Shown piece by piece: positions 44,457-54,879 of a stretch of 64,000 nt of DNA. The notes beneath the pieces are model-generated. The model saw only the letters and a program-made list of their open reading frames with translations. It made no database searches and was not told where the DNA came from. Every line of letters starts with the position of its first letter. Position 1 is the first letter of the stretch. The DNA comes from Paguma larvata. Taxonomy: Eukaryota; Chordata; Mammalia; Carnivora; Viverridae. The DNA lies in the NCBI GenBank assembly GCA_030068075.1, contig CM057829.1, positions 87,163,889-87,227,888 of the forward strand. Direction: 5' to 3'. Position numbers and translations under genes: made by a program.

Positions 44457-44873
44457 TCAACTGACGAGTGGATAAAGAAGATGTGGTACATATATATAAT
44501 GGACTACTATGTGGCAATGAGAAAAAATGAAATCTGGCCATGTGTAGCAACATGGATGGAACTGGAGGGTATTATGTTAAGTGAAATAAGTCAGTCAGAA
44601 AAAGACAGATACCATATGTTTCCACGAATAGGTGGACTTTGTGAGACTAAGCAAAAACCAGGGGGAGGGGAAGAGGGGAAAGGAAAAAAAGACACAGAGA
44701 GGGAAGGAGACAAAACATAAGAGACTCTCAAAGACTAAGAACAAACTGAGGGGGAGGGGGGGTGAGGGAGGGGGCAGAGGGGGTGATGGGCATTAAAAAG
44801 GGCACATGTTGGGATGAACACTGGGTGTTATATGTAAACCAATTTGAAAATAAACTATTATAAAATTAAAAAA
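44457..44873 (+). mobile_element. 5'-truncated LINE-1, short, with G-rich 3' UTR
   Basis: Starts at TCAACTGACGAGTGGATAAAG, carries the last L1 ORF2 codons, then a polypurine G-rich tract and ends GGGATGAACACTGGGTGTTA, AAACCAATTTGAAAATAAAC, A-tail. An exact 12-bp duplication AAAGAGTACACA (44445-44456 and 44874-44885) marks the insertion. About 417 bp long. Confidence 0.94.
44481..44640 (+). pseudogene. L1 ORF2 C-terminal remnant
   Basis: A plus-strand frame beginning MWYIYIMDYYVAMRKNEIW and containing LSEISQSEKDRYHM is the extreme C-terminus of L1 ORF2. The open frame runs on to 44720 into polypurine 3' UTR coding, which is not protein sequence. Non-functional. Confidence 0.85.
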
Positions 44874-44885
44874 AAAGAGTACACA

Positions 44886-46264
44886 GTCACCTATTAGACC
44901 AGAAGCTACACACATACGCACTCAAAGGCACACGCATGCAAAAGACACACGTCCAGACGCCCCACCACCTAATACCATTCTATTGGGGTTAGTGCTTCAA
45001 TGTACAAATGTTGTGGGAACATAAACATTCAATCCATAACAGTCATCATAACTAATATAGGAAAAAGATTCCGGTGTTTTCTGACCTTTAAAGCTTAAAT
45101 GAATTATCTGGGTAACCTAATCTCTGCTAAAGGGGATTCTATTCATTTTGCTAGGAAATCATCCAATACTCAAATGAACAGCCTCGCCTAGAGCTGTGCC
45201 AGTTAGTGAATTTAGCAGGTTTGCCAAAGAATTGCCCAGCACGTCAGCTGCTGCCGAGAGCAGCCCGAGGTGCCGCCGCCAGCTGATGTACCCTCGTCCC
45301 AGAAGTCATTAGACTGAGAGGTGAGCACTGCCTAATACGTTATAATTTAGCTTATATTTTTGAAAATTCACAACAAATATGGAAAAAAGAAAGAAATGCA
45401 AAAGGTGGGTTTTTTTTAAAAAGTTGTTTATGAATACTGGGTTATGAGTGTGGATATTTCTTATATCTTTTCATAACTTGCATTTCCAAACTGTGTCACT
45501 GAGCTACACAGGGGAAATGGCATGTGCTACATACTCTATGCCCCTGCTTTCTAGAAGCTAGAGCAATAAGGGCACGGTGGGTTGGGGGCGAGGGGAAGGA
45601 GGCCGATTCCAGATTGTATCGGCAACATTTGTTTTAACTCTGGGTCCTTTATATATGGTATATCCTGCTTACCTTTTGAGATTTAGATGACTGTTAGAAG
45701 CATCGAATATTAAAATGAGCTTTTTAAATGCATGTGAGACAGAGACAGCAACTCTTTATGTTTTATGTAGGATGTGTACGACATATTCGGATTATCTATT
45801 ATGATATCTATACAGACAATTTGGTTATAAAAATATGCAATACAGCCAGTTTGGGGATGATCGCTCATATGGAGTCTTATTCTGCTCTCCATGGGAATGA
45901 GAGTAAAGCAGAGGGGGGAAACAAGCTTTCTCAGCCCTCACACGAAGGATTCCCTCTGTGTTCTTAACGGAAGATGGTCTCTCCTTTAGCCTTGACCCAG
46001 GTTCTGCTAGACCCCAGCTCTGCAGAAACTTCTTTCTATTTTGCCTGGCGTGTGGCAGCTTCTGAGGGCTGAGGCTGGGACAGAACGAAGTCAAGGCATT
46101 TTTAGGAAGGGATGATTCTCATCAGAGGTAGTGGCAGAAAGATAGATGAAGAGAGGAAGAAAGGATTTTCTCTCTCTTTTCAGCAAATGAAGACAAAGTA
46201 TGGCGAGCTAAGGCAGGGGAGTGAGAGCAAGAGGATTTACAGCATGTGACACAGACCTGTAAGA
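44886..46264. other. Unassigned sequence containing a CpG/E-box patch
   Basis: No mobile element recognised across 1.4 kb. ACACA/CACGCA words near 44910-44955 form a weak low-complexity zone. The 45240-45310 patch is listed separately. Confidence 0.4.
45180..45350. promoter_or_regulatory. CpG- and E-box-containing patch
   Basis: Six CpGs within about 70 bp (CACGTC, GCCGAG, CCCGAGG, GCCGCCGCC, CTCGTCC) and two CAGCTG E-boxes 35 bp apart (45245-45250, 45280-45285), which stand out against the AT-rich surroundings. GAGAGGTGAGC at 45317 fits a splice-donor consensus but no exon is demonstrable. Candidate bHLH-bound element; inference. Confidence 0.3.
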
Positions 46265-46445
46265 ATAATTCACGGAATACCCTTAAAATACATATTAGCA
46301 ACTATATTTCTAAGCACTCTGCAAGATAGCTGCTATTTCCCCATTTTACAGATAAAAAAGCTGAGGCTGAGACAGGTCTGATATACTCAGGGTCAGATTT
46401 GGAATTTGGGTCTGTTTCCAAAGTCCCACTCATCCCCCTCTACCT
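46265..46445 (-). mobile_element. MIR SINE, antisense
   Basis: TTTCCCCATTTTACAGATAAAAAAGCTGAGGC (as two adjacent words), ACAGGTCTGATATACTCAGGGTCAG and TTTGGAATTTGGGTCTG are the antisense MIR core in order. Confidence 0.75.
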
Positions 46446-47659
46446 CGCTTCAAATTCCCCTTAAAATAGAAGGGTGGGCAGGGGGACATGGATAAGCTGA
46501 CATTTAAGCTTTCCAAGTTAAGTTGGTCATATCTTTTGTGGGTGACACTTAGGATCTGATTCTGATCTGAAATTTAAAAGAAAATCACTGAAGATATTGA
46601 AGGAGAATGGCGATGCGACCAAATTCAAGGGCCAAGAAGAGAACCCCAGTGGCAATCTTGAGAGGTTAATGGAAACACTATCAGAGCTGGGATCCCAGGA
46701 GGATGAGTCAAAGCAGATCAGGTAGCAAAGGGGCAAGGCCTGCCTGGGCTTGAAATGTCTGAAAGACAACATGGCCTGCCTGGGGTTGGGCTGGGCGAAT
46801 GATCAAGCTACACTGACATTTCAAATATTATACCAAGGATTTAGGAAAATTAATACCACGGAGGCATTTCCTGTTGTTTAAAGAATGTGATTACCCACAC
46901 CATGATTTCCCAAAGGAAAACAAGAAAATGAGAAATCTGCCTAACCTGCATTTAAGTGGAAATATATATATGTTTATATATTTGCATCCTAAAAAATTGT
47001 AGTCACATCTACGAGCTCTCTTGCTATAGCCTGTCAAGATCTTTTCTTTTGGATTTAGTAATTTATAACATACAATCTTATCCAAGAAAACATAATAGTT
47101 ATCAATGTATCAGTCAAGGTACAAACCTAAATTAGGGGTCAAAAATGCAAATGCCTTCACGAACAAGGGAATAGGCTAAAACGTAACTGGGTAAAGTAGA
47201 CTGGGTAGGGATACTAGGGAGTAGTGGGGACTGTGGCAAACTAGGGAGGAGAGAAGAGGCAGGAACCACTCAGCTTAAGTCAACAGCTGCCCAGTGGAAA
47301 GGACGACCTAAAATTGCTCAGCTTTCCAATTTTGGAAATTGAATGAAAAGCCCGAAATTTACATTTTTATGTGGAGTTTTCTGATCTCAAACACTGTTTG
47401 AACCAAATGAAATATGTCTGACCTGAAGAAAAAGACGGCGACGACCTTGTCTTAGAAACAGACTGTGCCTGAGAAACAAGGTATGTAAGGGTATTCTGGA
47501 GCAAAAGGTGACATGCTGAGGTTAGAGCTGTGGAAAGACAACCCAGGAAATGACAGTAGGCTTGTCACAAGTGTCAGCACGCCATTATCAAGCTTGAATT
47601 TTAAAGAAAACAGAACGAAGTTTGTAGAAGAGGTACCTTTGTTCCTGCTAGAATCGTAT
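46446..47659. other. Unassigned sequence
   Basis: No mobile element or gene recognised. The frames (46527-46772, 46891-47085) have no motif. Confidence 0.4.
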
Positions 47660-48218
47660 GATAGTTAGAATACGAAGGGGTTCCGGATGAGCCTCCCCAA
47701 AATGTGCCGCTTTGGCAGGTAGATTATTTTGAACTGAAGACAATCAAGGCCCAAAAGAGTCAGGAAGAGCTTTGGACTCCCTTTAACTGCCTCTAAGAGT
47801 TTAGCAGAGGGGTTATCCAGGAAGAGAGCTATCACCAGAGATAACTACACAGAGCATGAGCTGGGCGTGGTAAGCCAGGGGGGTTCCACAGCGTTTCCGT
47901 TCAAATTCCTCTCCATGTCCCATTGTCTCTGCATGGCATGATATTTTTTTTTTTTACCAAACACTTTTTCTTCCCATCTTGCTGTGACTTCTCTTTCTTC
48001 CCTTAGAAACCCCAGGCCCCTATCTTCTCTTTACCTTAGCACAGGATGGTATATATAAGCCTCGCTTACCTGACTTTGAGCCTCTCATGTCACTACAGGG
48101 CTCCCATATGTACAGAATTAAATTTGTTTTTCTCCTCTTAATCTGTCTTATGTCTGTTTAATTAATAGACCACCCAAAAGAATCTAGAAGGGTAGAGAAA
48201 AATTTCTCCTCCCCTACA
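47660..48218 (+). mobile_element. Solo LTR (ERV-type), copy B, with intact TATA box
   Basis: Same family and orientation as 9229-9700. Shared order: CCCCAAAATGTGCCGCTTTGG, GATTATTTTGAACTGAA, GAAGAGAGCTATCACCAGAG, GGCCCCTATC, CACAGGATGG, GAGCCTCTCATG, ATTAAA (48117-48122) and AATCTAGAAGGGTAGAG with a CCTACA end. TATATATAAG at 48050-48059 is a good TATA box, about 65 bp upstream of the polyadenylation signal. No internal viral genes adjoin; no coding frames. Confidence 0.6.
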
Positions 48219-48429
48219 GGTGGCAAGCTTTGAAAACATCACATTCTGAAATGAGATCGAATGAGAGAAATGACTCCATGCCAGGAAATGAAAAGATCCA
48301 TTTGGTCTATGGGTCTTTTGAGAAATATCTCTGCAAACACTGTGTCTATCTGTCATAAAAGGGTTGTGTAATTAACATATGCAAAACACCACCACCGTCC
48401 TGCTGGAAGCTAACTTCCCTCCCTGGAAA
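48219..48429. other. Unassigned sequence
   Basis: No feature recognised between the LTR and the candidate element. Confidence 0.35.
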
Positions 48430-48740
48430 TCCAGCCTCTATTTATTCACAACAAAATAAAGTGGACCCTTCTGGAAAGAAACACGGCTCCGTGGCGGCCC
48501 GAACACTGTCGCAGTGTCGCTTTAAATCTTTTATATCTCCCATACCTCCAGGGGCTGGTGCTGGATGGGATTGAGCCAGGGCCCATAAATAATTTATGCT
48601 AAGTAGCAATTTAGTTGTTTGGCTTGAGGTAAAGAAATCCAAGAAATTCATAAATAAAGTTCCCATTTTTGCTTGTGTTCCAAAGTTAATTTATGTTACT
48701 CTGCAATTAACTAACATAAAGGTGAAAAAATATGACAGGC
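48430..48740. promoter_or_regulatory. Candidate conserved non-coding element / enhancer
   Basis: Repeat-free, with a GC-rich left end (CGTGGCGGCCCGAACACTGTCGC) and dense AT motifs to the right: a MEF2-like CATAAATAATTTATG (48581-48595), a FOX-like CATAAATAAAG (48649), AAAGTTAATTTATG (48681) and CAATTAACTAAC (48702). The mixture of retained CpGs and homeobox/FOX/MEF2-type cores suggests regulatory constraint. Inference only. Confidence 0.35.
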
Positions 48741-49524
48741 CTAAGGTACAAACTCATGCTCATAAATCTACTCTATCTTAACTAGTGGTGTTTTGGTGAT
48801 AGTTACCTAGTTCTCTTCATCTCTGCTACCGAACAGAAACTCTTCCTTGATCTGATTCCCCGCCAACCACGTCGATCTGTAAAGTGTTACAATTATTCTG
48901 AATGGACCCCTGGGTGAGCAGAGGAAGAAAGGGAGATGGGATTTGGGGCAGCTACACACGGAACTGCTGACACATCTGAAGTATTTTCTATCTTTAGAAA
49001 AAAAGCGGAAGCAAATATAACAAATGCAAATAGTTGTTCATTGAAAGGGAAGAGCTAGAGAATTTGAGCACGGGCAGCAGAATAACCAGCCACTGCTACC
49101 CTCGCAGGGGCTGCGGGGTGGGGGGATGGCAGGAGAAGCAGAGAGCCCAGCAATTCAAAGATGCAGGAGGATGTAAAGGGCAAAAAGCAATTATGCAGAC
49201 ACGAGTGACATGGCCCCCAGTCAGGCACAGATTCTAGGGAAGGCCCTAGATTCCCACAGTAACACATCAGCTGGCGTCTTAAGCATATGGCTCTGCTTTC
49301 GGTCAACAATGCAGATACCTCCTTTTCAGGTTCTCACTGGCAACCTCAGACTGCAATTCTCTGCTATTTTTTGACCGTCCGAATTCTGTCTGAGACAGCT
49401 GATATTCGTGATCGTTTCTCTGTGATATGTGACCTGTTCAACCCCGAAGATCTTCCCAGCTTGATGCGTTTAGCAAGGCTGGAGAAAACTACGTACTTAG
49501 ATCCTATTTATTGTTCATGCATTC
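48741..49524. other. Unassigned sequence with G-rich patch
   Basis: No mobile element recognised. A G-run cluster (GGGGCTGCGGGGTGGGGGG) at 49107-49125 has four G-runs. The 82-codon frame at 49287-49535 has no motif. Confidence 0.4.
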
Positions 49525-50050
49525 AAATATATTAATTAAATGCCTACCGTGTGCCAGGAGGAAAGGTGGTAGACAATGTAAACTCAAAGAGGAATGAACA
49601 TAATCCCTGTGCTTCATGGATTAAGGGGAGAGGGGAGCGGAGTCAACCAAGAGTTTTGATAAGTATGATAAGTGTTCTGATAAAGTATGTGTAAGGTGCC
49701 AGCGAAGCAGTGAGGAGCGGCACACAGACAAACGTGGGAGAAGTGAGGAAAAGGGGAGATTCCCAGAGGAGGGGAAGCTTCCGACAGCCTTAAAGTTTGA
49801 AGACTGAGATTTCCCCAGATGTGATCGAAAGCCCGGAATAGGAGGTCAGCACGACTCATCCAGAGACAAGAGGCTAGTATGATGGTACACAGGTATGTCC
49901 AGTGCAGTGGGAGGCGATGGGGCTAGAGAATACACAGGTAGCACACGCTGCTTAAACCTGATGTGGATGGCAGTGGAAGCCATGGAAAGTTTTAAGCTAA
50001 AGAATAATATAGTCAGACCTGTGGCAATGAAAGATGACTCTACGAGTAAA
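49525..50050 (-). mobile_element. L2 LINE, antisense 3' part
   Basis: Begins with a decayed antisense L2 end (AAATGCCTACCGTGTGCCAGG, TCCCTGTGCTTCATGG) and continues AGGAGGGG-like, AGAGGCTAGTATGATGG, CAGTGGAAGCCATGGAAAG and AGAATAATATAGTCAGACC, the usual L2 order on the reverse strand. The three overlapping frames inside it are chance. Confidence 0.65.
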
Positions 50051-50244
50051 ATGATGAATGCATTGGATAAACAAATTACTCTCAAAGTTCAGGGCAGGAA
50101 GTGTGTTACCCCTAGTGACAAAGTATTCTTTCTTCCTTCGAACAATGAAAAATAATGTACAGACGATGATTTTTTTTTTCTCCCCTCTGCTCTGGTTACT
50201 AACAGCCTGGAAGCAAGTTGTTTGGGTCAATTGCCACAGCTTTC

Positions 50245-50425
50245 ACTTTCTTTTTTTAATGTTTTTATTCATTTATTTTTGAGAGGTAAGGTGGAGGGGT
50301 AGAGACAGAGAACCCCAAGAAGACTCTGCACTGTCAGCATGGAGCCAAATTCACAAACTGTGAGATCATGACCTTAGCCAACACCAAGAGTCTGATGCTT
50401 AACCTACTAAACCACCCAGGTACCC
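50245..50425 (-). mobile_element. Felid CAN SINE, antisense, exact 13-bp duplication
   Basis: The minus strand gives GGGTACCTGGGTGGTTTAG, a decayed B box, GGCTCCATGCTGACAGTGC and a tail running into T-rich sequence at 50245-50278. Flanking TGCCACAGCTTTC at 50232-50244 and 50426-50438 is exact. The body itself is diverged and shortened. Confidence 0.9.
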
Positions 50426-50438
50426 TGCCACAGCTTTC

Positions 50439-51331
50439 TTTAGTCAGATAAAGAAAGTTTTGCTTTTCTTCTTTTTTACTTCTTTGATCTAATCGTTTGA
50501 CACATTAACCTTTTTTTTTCTTTCCCTTATTATAACTGTACTATCATTGTAAGGCTCCTCAAATATAACAGAAGGTCAGTAAGTCATTTTTAAATTAATA
50601 CATATAGGTACCTTCTGGTTATACCGAATGGTTTGAACTCCCTTCTGAAGCATTACTGAAAGGACAGGACAGGATTAACACTAAACACATGAATGAAAAA
50701 GATGATAGGAAGGAGACAACAGGGAGTGACCAGATGTCAACACATTTTGGAAGAGGGAAGCAGATGGAAGAGTGGGGAATGACATAGCTGAGTGAGAGAA
50801 GGCAAATCTTGAGCTGAAGAGGGAAGTGTCTATGAGAAGCAAGAATATTTTCCCCCCATGTAACCTAGGAAATCTGAGGATTTAGAGGTACCAGATCCCG
50901 AGGAAAAGTAAGGATCAGGGAATAGATAGAGATCCATACAAAGAACAGCTAAACCTCAGGTTTCCTAAGTAACCAAACTCCTCTCCTACCTTTAGGACCT
51001 TGGAAGTACATTATCCAGATAAACTGCATCTCATAATGTCTGGACTCAGAAGTACCAAGTAGAGTGGACAGTAGGGATGAAACATCACATAACAAACTAA
51101 AGGAGTATATGAAAGTGTGCACCCCCAACAGAAAAAGTTACCAGCCCACTTCCTTTCTGCTATTCTGTCAGCAACCAGGGACTTATAACCATGTGACACA
51201 GGCTTAAAATAATTTTCTGTGGAGAAGCCTGGGAGAATGAGGGAGCCTGAGAAAGGGGCTTACAGACACTTATACTTGGGGTTTCCACAGGAAAGAAAAG
51301 TACTTACCAGCTAATTGCTCTATGTTTTAAA
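50439..51331. other. Unassigned; right part may be HAL1-like 5' sequence
   Basis: From about 50860 the text (AACCTAGGAAATCTGAGG, GGATCAGGGAATAG) resembles the start of HAL1-type LINE sequence seen from 51580 on, but I cannot delimit it. No gene. Confidence 0.3.
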
Positions 51332-51342
51332 AAGCAAGTTCA

Positions 51343-51568
51343 GAGGCAGCTGGGTGGCTCAGTTGGTTCAGCATCTGACTTCAGTTCAGGTCATGATCTC
51401 ATGGCTCGTGAGTTTGAGCCCTGCATCAGGCTCTGTGCTGACAGCTCAGAGCCTACTTCGAATTCTGCATCTCTGTCTCTCTCTGCCCCTTCCCTGCTTG
51501 TACTCTGTCTGTCTGTCTCTCACTCTCTCAAAAGTAAACATTAAACAATTTTTTTTAAATAAATAAAG
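51343..51568 (+). mobile_element. Felid CAN SINE with 11-bp duplication
   Basis: GAGGCAGCTGGGTGGCTCAG, A box GTGGCTCAGTTGGTTCAGC, B box GAGTTTGAGCCC, CAGCTCAGAGCCTACTTCG (the GGAGCC part lost) and a GTCT run. AAGCAAGTTCA flanks at 51332-51342 and 51569-51579. Confidence 0.94.
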
Positions 51569-51579
51569 AAGCAAGTTCA

Positions 51580-52216
51580 CTTACACAGCCAGAGTCTCTT
51601 ATCAGCTTTTTGAGTCACAGGTTTAAATATTTAAAAGAGTCAAGAATCATCAAATATTTGAGAAACTCTCCAAAACAAAATGGAAGAGCCAAAACATAGA
51701 ACCAGAAGAAAGGAATTCAGAAGAATCGGAGATGATACAGGGAGAAGAAAAAATACTTTAAAATCAATAATTGATATACATAAACCAAAAATAAATATGC
51801 ATTGTTGAACTCAGGATAGGACATTATTTTTATAGGAAACTTCAAAGCATATGGATGTGATCTGGAAATTAAATATATGAAAGAAATTAAAAATTCAATT
51901 AGATAGATGGAAGATAACATCAAGAAAAAACCTGCAGAAAGTAAAATAAACACCCAAACAAAAACAGTGTGATTGAAGAGGAAAGATAAAGAAAACTAAA
52001 AAAGACTGAGGAAGTCCAACATTGAAAACTAGGAGTTCCAGAAAGAGAAAAAAAATGAAACAGAAGAAAAATACAAGCAAGTTTCCCTAAATGGAAAGAC
52101 ATGGAGACGGTGATTAAAGGGCCCATGGAGTGTCCAGCTCTCCAAATCACAGAGAACCCATACTATGGCACACCGTCACAAAATTTCAAAAGAATGAGAA
52201 TAAAGAGAAGACTCTA
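51580..52216 (+). mobile_element. HAL1-like LINE, left part
   Basis: The A-rich, L1-ORF1-like text includes AAATTCAATTAGATAGATGG, CTAGGAGTTCCAGAAAGAG, CACACCGTCACAAAATTTC and AATGAGAATAAAGAGAAG, corresponding to the HAL1 3' half of its single ORF. It is interrupted by a SINE. No intact frame remains. Confidence 0.6.
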
Positions 52217-52458
52217 GGGATGCCTGTGTGGCTCAGTCGGTTGAGTGCTGACTTGAGCTCAAGTCATGATCTCACGGTTCATGGGTTTGAGCCCCACGTC
52301 AGGCTCTGTACTGATGGCTCGGAGCCTGGATCCTGCTTCAGTTTCTGTGTCTCCCCCCTCCCCTCCCCCATTCGCAGTCTGTCTCTCCGTCTCTCTCTCT
52401 CCTTCTCTCTCTCTCTCTCTCTCAAAAATAAAATAAACATTAAAAAATTGAAAAAAAT
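52217..52458 (+). mobile_element. Felid CAN SINE inserted in HAL1-like LINE
   Basis: GGGATGCCTGTGTGGCTCAG, A box GTGGCTCAGTCGGTTGAG (consensus), GGTCATGATCTC-like AAGTCATGATCTCACGG, B box GGTTTGAGCCCC and a long TC run at 52376-52424. AGAGAAGACTCTA / AGAGAAGATTCTA flank it (52204-52216 and 52459-52471). Confidence 0.94.
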
Positions 52459-53100
52459 AGAGAAGATTCTAAAACTTTTTGGAGAAGATAGAACTGGTTA
52501 TTTTTAAAGGATCAGTCATCTGACTTACATCTGACTTTCAGTATCCTGATTGGAAGCTAAAAGACATTGGAACAATGCCCTCAGAGTTCTGAACTAAATT
52601 ATTTTTGTTCCAGAATTTCATGCCCAATCAAAATAGTAAGCAACTATGAAGGCAGACGAAGGCAATTTCAAGTATGCAAGCTCTCAAAAGTTTTATTCTT
52701 TCTCAGGCAGCAAGTACTCTATGAAATTTAAGAGTACTTCAGGAAAGAGTGAAATAGAAGCCAGGAAAAAAAGGATATAATACAGGGGAACAATGAAAGA
52801 ATTTTCAGAAAATAAATAGTCCAGCTTGGAGCAAGAAGTTGGAGGGCTAAGCAATAGAGGCCTCCAGTTAAAAAGAAAATAACCAGATAAACAAGTAAAT
52901 AAAAGAGGGGGGAAAGACAGAGATATAATCCATAGATAATCTGAACATTTTGGAAGATATTATTGTTAGACATTTGATTAATCAATTAGAACATGGGGGA
53001 AAAGAGAATAGGGATGCAGAAAATTAAACTTTCAAAATGAGTCAATTATTAACTCCAGGAAATACAAAAGATCACATAAGGGGAGAAAAAGACAATCAGA
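52459..53100 (+). mobile_element. HAL1-like LINE, right part
   Basis: AGAGAAGATTCTAAAACTTT, GAAGCTAAAAGACATTGGAAC, AATGCCCTCAGAGTTCTGAA, CAGAATTTCATGCCCAATC, GCAAGCTCTCAAAAG and TTTCTCAGGCAGCAAGTACT follow the HAL1 ORF end in order. This block shares descent with L1 ORF1 C-termini. The right edge is uncertain. Confidence 0.65.
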
Positions 53101-53934
53101 GCACTCCACTGGCCCAAACATAATATTTACGTAGTCATCAGAATATAAACAATAAATTTTAACAAAAAATTGCTAACATGATTATTATGATATAATAAGA
53201 TAATATAAAAAAGAAGATACAGAGAGGGTAAAGTCTCCACTGCAGAAGTAGAAAATAAATTATGTCTAAAATCAAGCATTTTATCTTCTTATATAAATAT
53301 CAGAAGAGACATCTGAAAGGGTTACAGGTTGGTGGCTGTGTGGAGAAAAACCATGAGAAAAAGAAGATCAGGGCAGGACGCTGCTTTTTTGTTTGTTTGT
53401 TTTTAATTTTAAAAAAATAGAGAAGTTATAAAGATAGAAGAAATCATTATTGGTGTTATTCAGTTATCTACACCACATAGTATTAACTACTAGTAATATG
53501 TTAGTCTGTTTCCTTCTAGGTTTCTGTCTTGAAAGGGGGAGTGAAGGTGGGGAGTGAATTTAAAAATTTCCTTTGATTTAAAATTTGGAAATGGTCATTA
53601 AAAGGTGATTAAACAATGTAGAAATGTACCAAGAAATAAATAAAAAGCTACTTCCTGATTCCAACTATCCCAAAATTACTGCCATTAATATTCTAAATCC
53701 TGTTGTATGGTTATCAAAGGTAATGATGGAGATAAGAACTAGGTAGATGATAGCAGATAGATGACACTGCTTTTTGTTAAAATGGAATCATACATAGATA
53801 CTCTTTTTAATAACAAAGTATTAAATTTAAGTATAATTTAATAATAAAAAGGGAAACTGAAGCCAAACTAAAGGAATTGTTGATTTTCGCATAAATGTTT
53901 TCTTGCCATAAGATTTAGAATCCTCTAAGCTTGA
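53101..53934. other. Unassigned AT-rich sequence
   Basis: It may hold HAL1 tail remnants (GGTTACAGGTTGGTGGC at 53318). No gene. Confidence 0.35.
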
Positions 53935-54156
53935 GGGGCGCCTGGGTGGCTCAGTCAGTTAGGCGGCCAACTTCAGCTCAGGTCATGATCTCACCCTCTG
54001 TGAGTTCGAGCCCCGCGTCGGGCTCTGTGCTGACGGCTCGGAGCCTGGAGCCTGCTTCAGATTCTGTGTCTCCTTCTCTCTCTGCCCTTCCCCTGTTCAT
54101 GCTGTGCCTCTGTGTCTCTCGGAAATAAATAAACATAAAAAAAAAAAAAAAAAAAA
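53935..54156 (+). mobile_element. Young felid CAN SINE, exact 18-bp target duplication
   Basis: GGGGCGCCTGGGTGGCTCAG head, A box GTGGCTCAGTCAGTTAGGC, B box GAGTTCGAGCCCCG, CGTCGGGCTCTGTGCTGACG and an A20 tail preceded by ATAAATAAACAT. AGAATCCTCTAAGCTTGA occurs exactly at 53917-53934 and 54157-54174. CpGs in the body are largely intact, a sign of recent insertion. Confidence 0.97.
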
Positions 54157-54174
54157 AGAATCCTCTAAGCTTGA

Positions 54175-54879
54175 AAGGGTAGGGGGTGGATATGAAAAAC
54201 ATTAAGAGTTGGCGTCATTAATGTCTTTATTATATTATGTCAATATTAGACAATATCAGTAGACTCTTGCTTAGAAATATGAGAATATCTCCCTTCACCA
54301 CGCTTTCCAATTATCTTTATACTACTAATTTTACATTGTTCTGATTAATAACATTCACATTTTGTTCTCTCGCAATAATTCTCTCAGTTGTTTAGTCCTT
54401 AATTCTATATTTAAATAGATTCAAACACCATCGGTCCTTTTTATCACAGCTTCTCAATTCCCATGTTCTTTATTTTGATTTATCTCTTAATTAGCTAGAA
54501 TTCATTTTCAAGCATTTTTTCATGAAGGATTCAAGAGTGCCATATTCCTTGAGTTCTTTCATGTTTAAGAATGTCTGTCTTTTGCCGTTTTCTCTTGATA
54601 TCTTAGTTTTCTTTCATTTTTTCCAAGCTTTGTAGAAATAACTCCATCCTCCCCTGGCGTCAAATGTTTTTATGAATAAGTCTGAGATCCAGCTCATTCG
54701 TCAGCCGTAGTGATTTGCTTTATCAACCTGTATATCTAAAAAACAACTTTTTTTTTTGCTCCTTCGAGTTCAATACCTTAACTAGGATATGGATCCATGT
54801 CGAGTGTCCCATATCAAAATTCCTGAAATATGCAAGCCAAATGTTCATTTTTTTTATAAAGGAGAAATTACTATGTATT
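54175..54879. other. Unassigned AT-rich sequence
   Basis: No gene or mobile element recognised. Confidence 0.4.

Noticed and set aside
9229..48218. A complete provirus bounded by the two LTRs
   Set aside because: The LTRs are 38 kb apart, differ in length and in indels, and the sequence between is ordinary genomic DNA with no gag, pol or env.
53935..54010. tRNA-Lys gene signal (A and B boxes)
   Set aside because: Intact internal promoter boxes belong to the SINE head. No cloverleaf with acceptor-stem pairing typical of a functional tRNA, and the copy continues into a SINE body.
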